Shown: piece by piece, positions 59,180 through 64,000 of the stretch
Position numbering within the stretch: position 1 is the stretch's first letter
How the letters are laid out: each line of letters opens with the position of its first letter
From: Hemicordylus capensis
Taxonomy: Eukaryota; Chordata; Lepidosauria; Squamata; Cordylidae
Length of the DNA stretch: 64,000 nucleotides
Direction: 5' to 3'
NCBI RefSeq assembly: GCF_027244095.1
Contig: NC_069671.1
Location: forward strand, 4,974,001-5,038,000
The notes under the pieces: model-generated
What the model was told of the DNA's origin: nothing
Databases searched by the model: none
What the model saw: only the letters and a program-made list of their open reading frames with translations
Translations under genes and position numbers: made by a program

Positions 59180-59950
59180 CCCAAAGCTCCTAGCCTGACG
59201 CGGTGGCGTGGCGGATGAAGCCGGACGTGACAGAGAACCGGCCGCCATGCACACACCCCTCCAGATGCTGTCGGACTACAACTCCCATCATCCCCAGCTG
59301 CGGTTGGGCGGGGTTTAGATGAGAGTTGCAGTCCGGCAGCCTCTGGAGGGGGCGGGGCAAAGAGGCCCACCCCCGCCCCCCACCTGCGAGCGGAGCGCGC
59401 GCGAGGAAGAAGAACAAAGAGCACGCACGCGCAGCCAGCCCGCCCGCGCGCGGATTGGCCGTTTCCCTTAAACCGCCGCGAGGGAGCGTGTCCCCCGCAG
59501 TGCGCAGGCGCCGGGGAGGAGGGGCGGGAGGAGCGGCGGCAACGGCAACGGCAACGGCAACAAAGAGGAACCCAAACAAAGCCGCACGCGCGTGCGCGTC
59601 GCGACGCCACGCCGCCCCCCGCCATGCGCCGCCGCGGTTGCGGGGCGCGAGGCGGATAACCGCCACTGCCGCGGCGGCGCGGGCGCCATGAGCCGAGGCG
59701 CGACCACCACCACCACCGCGGGGGGGCTGCCGCTGCTGGAGCAGGAGGCGGCGGCGAAGGCGAAGGAGAGGACGGCGCCCCTCCCGCTCGACCCCTGCGA
59801 GAGTGGAGAGGGGTCTCGCTCGCCACCCCCCCGCCACAGGAGGTAGCCAACCCCCCCTTCTTAGGTGGCTTGGGTCGCCCCCCGTCCCCCCCCAGCTGAG
59901 GAGCCCCCTGCTCTCCTCCCCAGTTCTCGGAGTGGGGGGAGAAGAGCTCC
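59180..59950 (+). promoter_or_regulatory. CpG island, candidate promoter of the next gene
   Basis: A dense CpG stretch with GGGGCGGGGC and GGGGCGGGAG boxes. A short frame starts at ATG 59689 in GGGCGCC context (MSRGATTTTTAGGLPLLEQE) and can run to a GTAGCC near 59840, but I recognise no protein. By vertebrate gene order the next gene on this strand after MAPK1 is YPEL1, so this may be its 5' end. A small foldback MITE sits inside at 59258-59351. Confidence 0.5.
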
Positions 59951-60234
59951 TATGCTTGCGGCAGGCGGGGGAGGAGAGAGACAGACTTCCTCCTCCTCCA
60001 CCCCACCCCGGAAAAAATCTAGGGACATATTTATATATTATCCTTGTTTCATTTGCTTGTCGCTTTTCTATACCGCCCCATGTAACATCGCAGGGCGGCT
60101 TCCCGCCCAGGCCAACACGCCCCCCCCCAAGCCTAGAAATCCTGTAAAGGGGTTCAAAGGACCATCAGTAAAAACCCAAGCGTCAAACGAGAAGCCTGAC
60201 CCAACAGGTGTGTTTCCAGAGCAGAGAGAGGCGC

Positions 60235-60450
60235 CTTTCCGCAAGCTGTTGATGCACTTCTATTTAGCAGGCGGAGAGCAGCTGGCCCTGTCCAACCCCA
60301 GCACAGCATCCCTCCAGGGGCGGCTGCTGGTGTCTTGCCTTCTATTCCTTCTTTGGACTGTGAGCTCTTTGGGGACTTGGGACCATCTTATTTATTCTTT
60401 GTAAACTGCTTGGGAAACTTTGTTGAAAAGCAGTATATAAGTAGCAGTAG
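60235..60450 (+). repeat. Interspersed repeat with L2-like 3' end
   Basis: A good copy of the 358-600 family: GCGGAGAGCAGCTGGCCCTG, CCCCAGCACAGCATCCCTCC, TTTGGACTGTGAGCTCTTTG and GTTGAAAAGCAGTATATAAG. Confidence 0.7.
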
Positions 60451-60519
60451 TAGTTCAAAAGTTGCTTATTGCGTTTTGGCCCTGCCCTTCCTGCAAGGAA
60501 CACGAGGTGGAGCATATGG

Positions 60520-60690
60520 CTCCCCCCCCTCTATCCTCACAACAACCTTGCAAGGTAGGGTTCGGCTGATTGAGAGCACCTGGCTTCAGGTCGCACACTA
60601 AGTTCTAGGGCTGAGTGAGGATGTAAACCTGAATCTTGAGGATGTAAACCTGTAACCCCTACACCACACTGCTTCTCCCACTGCACTCCT
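60520..60690 (-). repeat. Fragment of the second-type tRNA SINE
   Basis: CTCACAACAACCTTGCAAGG and CCCTACACCACACTGCTTCT are the reversed body and head; the middle is diverged. Confidence 0.5.
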
Positions 60691-60797
60691 CCCATGCTTT
60701 TTGGAGGGAGGAGATGTGTGTGGTCCTTTGATTGGAAGGTAGTGGAGTATTTATTCCCCCCCCCATTATATCTTTTTATCCTTTTTTATCTCAAATG

Positions 60798-61097
60798 GAA
60801 GGAGAGCTGGTCTTGTGGCAGCAAGCATGACTTGTCCTCTTAGCTAAGCAGGGTCTGCCCTGGTTGCATATGAATGGGAGACTAGAAGTGTGTCACTGGA
60901 AGAGATTCCCCTCAGCAGGGGATGGAGATGCTCTGGGAAGAGCATCTAGGTTCCAAGTCCCCTCCCTGGCAGCATCTCTGAGAAAGAGACTGCAAGCCTG
61001 CAACCTTGGAGAAGCCGCTGCCAGTCTGGGTAGACAATACTGAGCTAGGTGGACCAAAGGTCTGACTCAGTATATGGCAGCTTCCTATGTTCCTGTG
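60798..61097 (+). repeat. 5S/tRNA-Ala chimeric SINE
   Basis: Full-length plus-strand copy: GGAGAGCTGGTCTTGTGGCA, TAGCTAAGCAGGGTCTGCCC, tail CAGCTTCCTATGTTCCTGTG. Confidence 0.9.
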
Positions 61098-62174
61098 AAG
61101 GGAAGCTTGCAATATGCCCCCCTATCTCTGTGTCTGTGGTGGGGGCATTGCTTAAGTAGAATAACAAAGGCTTAATATATTGCTTTTCCAATTCTGTTAT
61201 AATGTACAATACGTTATGTATCCAGTGGGTTCAGGGCGCTTTACAGAAGCACATTGAGATGTGTTTCAGCACTGCCTTGAGATGGTTTTAATGAAAGGTG
61301 GTATTGAAATCTAACAAGAAATCGGTTTGTGTGTGTGGCAGGGGCCAACTTCCCCAATTCCCAGTCTCTGGGGACCCATCTGGAGGGGGGCAGTCTCTTA
61401 AGTATGTAGGCTTATGTGGCTAGAGGAAATACAAACGGAGGCCAAACAAAAAAGAAACATTTTCCACTTCCTTCCTTGTAATATTTTCTTGCCGCCGTGG
61501 AGCTTGAGCCTTGATAATCGCTTTGTTTGGATGTATCCTGCCCGATCCTCGCGGGCTCAAGGCGGCTATAGTAAGATTTTGTAGCCTTAGCTGCGATGTC
61601 CCTTTGAAGGGCTCACTTCTTACTTATTTAAGCATTTTGCAAAATAAGTAAAACACAAACCTACTTTTTAGACATTCAGATGGAGTCTTCGGGGGTGGGG
61701 GGAATTTAAACCCCGCCAGGATAATAAAATCCTGAAATCAACAAAAGCCAAGGAGCCACTCAGGTGGAGAAAAAGTTGTCGCCCTTGAGCACGGCCCGAT
61801 TGTATATCCTGCCGCTGAAGCGGGGCTAGACTTAATGTTCCCACTGTCGCTTGGAGCTGCTGCATGATGGTGGCGTGGGAATGCTCTGTACATGCTCCGA
61901 GGCACGCTGTGCCATGGCTTTCTGTGTTCCAGGGCGACTGGAGCTGAGCCCTGGTTTGCGTAAAGGCGCACGCACTCCTTTGGACTCGCCTCTGGCTTCT
62001 CTCTTGTTGCGAGGGAGGATTGCTTTTGCAGCGCGGCGGGGGTGGAGGGGGGGGCAGTAACAGGCGCCGAGTTGTTTCCACTGTGGTCGGGGGCTGCATT
62101 GTGAATCCAAACTGCGATGAGGTCAAGGGAATCGAGCGGGTCCTTTGAGGACATTTATTTATTTATTTTAATTT
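61098..62174. other. Spacer between the two CpG islands
   Basis: Mostly unique sequence. A short reversed LINE end lies near 61520-61570 (GTATCCTGCCCGATCCTCGC). CpG content rises from about 61.8 kb. No recognised coding exon. Confidence 0.45.
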
Positions 62175-62245
62175 TACTCGGTCTCTGTGAAAAGGAACTT
62201 CGGGAACTTCTGTTGAAAAGCGGTATATAAATATTCCTCGGATTC
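62175..62245 (+). repeat. 3' terminus of the 358-600 repeat family
   Basis: GAACTTCTGTTGAAAAGCGG then TATATAAATATTCCTCGG, only the last 70 bp or so, directly bordering the second CpG island. Confidence 0.6.
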
Positions 62246-63330
62246 GTGTGCACAGGGGCTGCATTGTATCCCCATCGTTCCGGGGTGCACTGCGCGCGCC
62301 CCCCCCCCGCGCGCGGCCGCGTCTTTAACCGCGGGGATCCTCGTGGTGCGGCGGAGAGCCAGCCCGCCCCCCTGAAGCCTGTGATGTGGGTCAATGGAGC
62401 AGTGAGTGAGCCTCTGTGCGGCGGCGCTGCGTCTCTCGGGCTGGCTGCACAAGCTCGTCTTTGTCGGGTGCGGGGGGGGGGGGTGGGGCGCGCTTGGTCT
62501 GCTTGGTACGTTTCCCGATGATGACGCTGGTGCTGGGGCGGGCGGGCGGGGGGTCGCCTGTACGTGCAGTCCCTCTCCAGTCGGCTCCCCTCGGCGAGGC
62601 TGCGCGGCTGCTGCTGTGCCATGGGTCTCAGCAGCGTTCAGCCCTCGAGGTAAGGCGCTGCGCTCGGGCTGGGCTTTGTTTTGCTCGGCACGCTGGCTCG
62701 CGCCTCTCCGCAGCCCCCGGGGCTTTTGCCGCGCCGGGTCCTGCGCTGTGCGTAGCGGAGCCCTAGGAACGGGCGGCTGCGGCTGCTGCGCTGCTTTTGC
62801 AGCTGCCTGGATTACGGGGGGCTTTACATAACCGGCCCTCGGAGCCCCCGCCGCCGCCGTCGCCGCAGGCCGAAGCAAGCGTGGCTCCCTGCAGGCTGCT
62901 GCGGCGTTGTCTGTAAACAGTCCAGGCAAGGGAGCTGCTCCCCGCCGCTGCCTTTTGTTTTGCTCTGGCAGGCGCGGGCTGGCAGCGGCCGGCCGCGCTG
63001 GCACTGGGCGACGGCGCCCGCCTGGCCTCCCCCCGCCGGGGCGGCATTGTCCCAAGCGGGCTGGCCGTGCCTGCCTGCTCGTCTGGGGAGGCGGCCTCTT
63101 GCAATGTGCGTCTGGCGGAGTTGACGGGGTCCTGCAGGCTCGCCGGAGGGAGCGACGCCGGGTCGACAATCGAAGCAGGCAGCTGCGGCGGGTCGCCTTC
63201 TGGAAGAGGTGGGTGGGGGAGCGAGGCTGGGCAGCCGAGACCGAAGCGCCGGGAAGCTGAGCTCCGTTCGCCTTTGTGGGAAGGTTGGCGAGCGGGGGGG
63301 GGGGGGGCGTTGAGTGGCCTCCGTTGAGTG
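62246..63330 (+). promoter_or_regulatory. Second CpG island, candidate promoter or 5' UTR exon
   Basis: About 1.1 kb of CpG-dense DNA with GGGCGGGCGGGG boxes and G runs. A good Kozak ATG in TGCCATGGG near 62620 opens a 10-codon frame (MGLSSVQPSR) ending at the donor-like GTAAGG at 62650. This fits a first exon, possibly of YPEL1, but the peptide is not one I know. The Myc/USF-type CACGTG box is absent. Confidence 0.45.
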
Positions 63331-64000
63331 GAAAACTACTTCGCTTCAAGGGAATGAACAATGAACTTCCAAACATTGCATCTCCCACATAAATATTGGG
63401 AGGTCCTAAAAGGCTTCGAGCCCAGTTCTGTGCATGCAGAAGCAAGTCCCATGATCTTCAGTGGGGATTTCACTTGAAATGCACATAGAATTGCAGCCTT
63501 AATTGCCTTTGCTTATGCTTATCCAGCGTTTATATGTTGGCTTAATGATGTATCGACATACATCAATGGCCTTGAGATTAAACCTTCCTTTACAGACTTT
63601 AATTTCAAGGCCACTTTTGTGTTTTGATGTATCATTAACCCACCATCACAGCATCAAGGAGCATTTATAAATGTGATGTCTGAAATAGCAATGCTATACT
63701 GTACTGCAAAATTAAATGCCCTGTTATTGTGTTGTTCAGTGACTAGCATAATATTATGTAGATCTTATTCTATTGCAGCTAACATGCTTTTAAGTATTTG
63801 TTTATACATCCGGGTGCAGTTAGGACAGCCCACCATGCTTATGATTGGCTGCTTGCTTGACTGTCAGAAGTGTGCCTCCCTTCAAATGATGTCATTTTGC
63901 TTCCAGGCAGAACAACCAAGTTTGCATGTATGCAGTAAATGAGCTGCAGGATCAGATGAAAATGATACTTATTTGTGCACCTAATAAATAATGGTGGCAT
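63331..64000. other. Right-end stretch, no recognised element
   Basis: After the CpG island the DNA becomes AT-rich. I found no coding exon of YPEL1 or another gene and no repeat of the families above. Confidence 0.5.

Noticed and set aside
59176-59850. 215-224-codon minus-strand frames
   Set aside because: Low-complexity Arg/Pro/Ala translation of a CpG island in two overlapping frames, with no motif.
60830-60890. Apparent 5S rRNA gene fragment
   Set aside because: Only the internal control region is 5S-like. It is the head of a SINE.
62174-63445. 423-codon open frame on the minus strand
   Set aside because: It lies in a CpG island where stop codons are rare. It is rich in Pro, Ala and Arg, has no recognised domain, and starts within AT-rich flanking DNA.
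59000-64000. YPEL1 coding exons
   Set aside because: No frame resembling the highly conserved YPEL protein (YSCIHCRAHLA) is present. Only a promoter is suggested.

Overview
The window is vertebrate nuclear DNA, very probably from a squamate reptile (lizard or snake). It carries interrupted genes with GT-AG introns and CpG islands. Its repeats include a Bov-B (RTE) LINE, SINEs with a Bov-B-like tail (Sauria type), CR1/L3, L2 and R4/Dong-like LINEs, and many short foldback elements with 8-bp target duplications (hAT type). The lineage within squamates cannot be fixed from this sequence alone. No LTR element or other virus-like element was recognised.

Two host genes lie on the + strand in the order also found (inverted) on human 22q11. 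PPM1F, a PP2C-type phosphatase, is present as its last six coding exons (2117-11944); the start of the gene is left of the window. MAPK1 (ERK2) is complete in eight coding exons (23045-38698). Its exons 2-7 have exactly the lengths I recall for the human gene (183, 190, 117, 115, 132 and 110 bp), and the joined reading frame is 369 codons plus stop. A probable long MAPK1 3' UTR follows, to about 44.6 kb. At the right end two GC-rich CpG islands (about 59.2-59.9 kb and 62.2-63.3 kb) lie where the next gene by vertebrate synteny, YPEL1, should begin. No YPEL1 coding exon is inside the window, so this is inference.

Both genes act in kinase signalling: ERK2 is the terminal MAP kinase, and PPM1F dephosphorylates protein kinases such as CaMKII and PAK. 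The order PPM1F-MAPK1 is ancestral synteny, not an operon.

Most remaining sequence is layered retroposons. The dominant family, about 25 copies, is a chimeric SINE: a 5S-rRNA-like head, then a tRNA-Ala-like segment, a shared body, and a 3' end resembling the CR1/L3 LINE tail also found here. A second SINE family has a tRNA-like head and a tail shared with the Bov-B LINE at 13.0-14.0 kb. Nesting is deep: up to four elements are stacked in MAPK1 intron 2. Other unusual structures are two long foldbacks in the PPM1F-MAPK1 spacer, a four-unit tandem repeat in MAPK1 intron 1, and an inverted pair of R4-like LINE ends around a TTC/TAA microsatellite.
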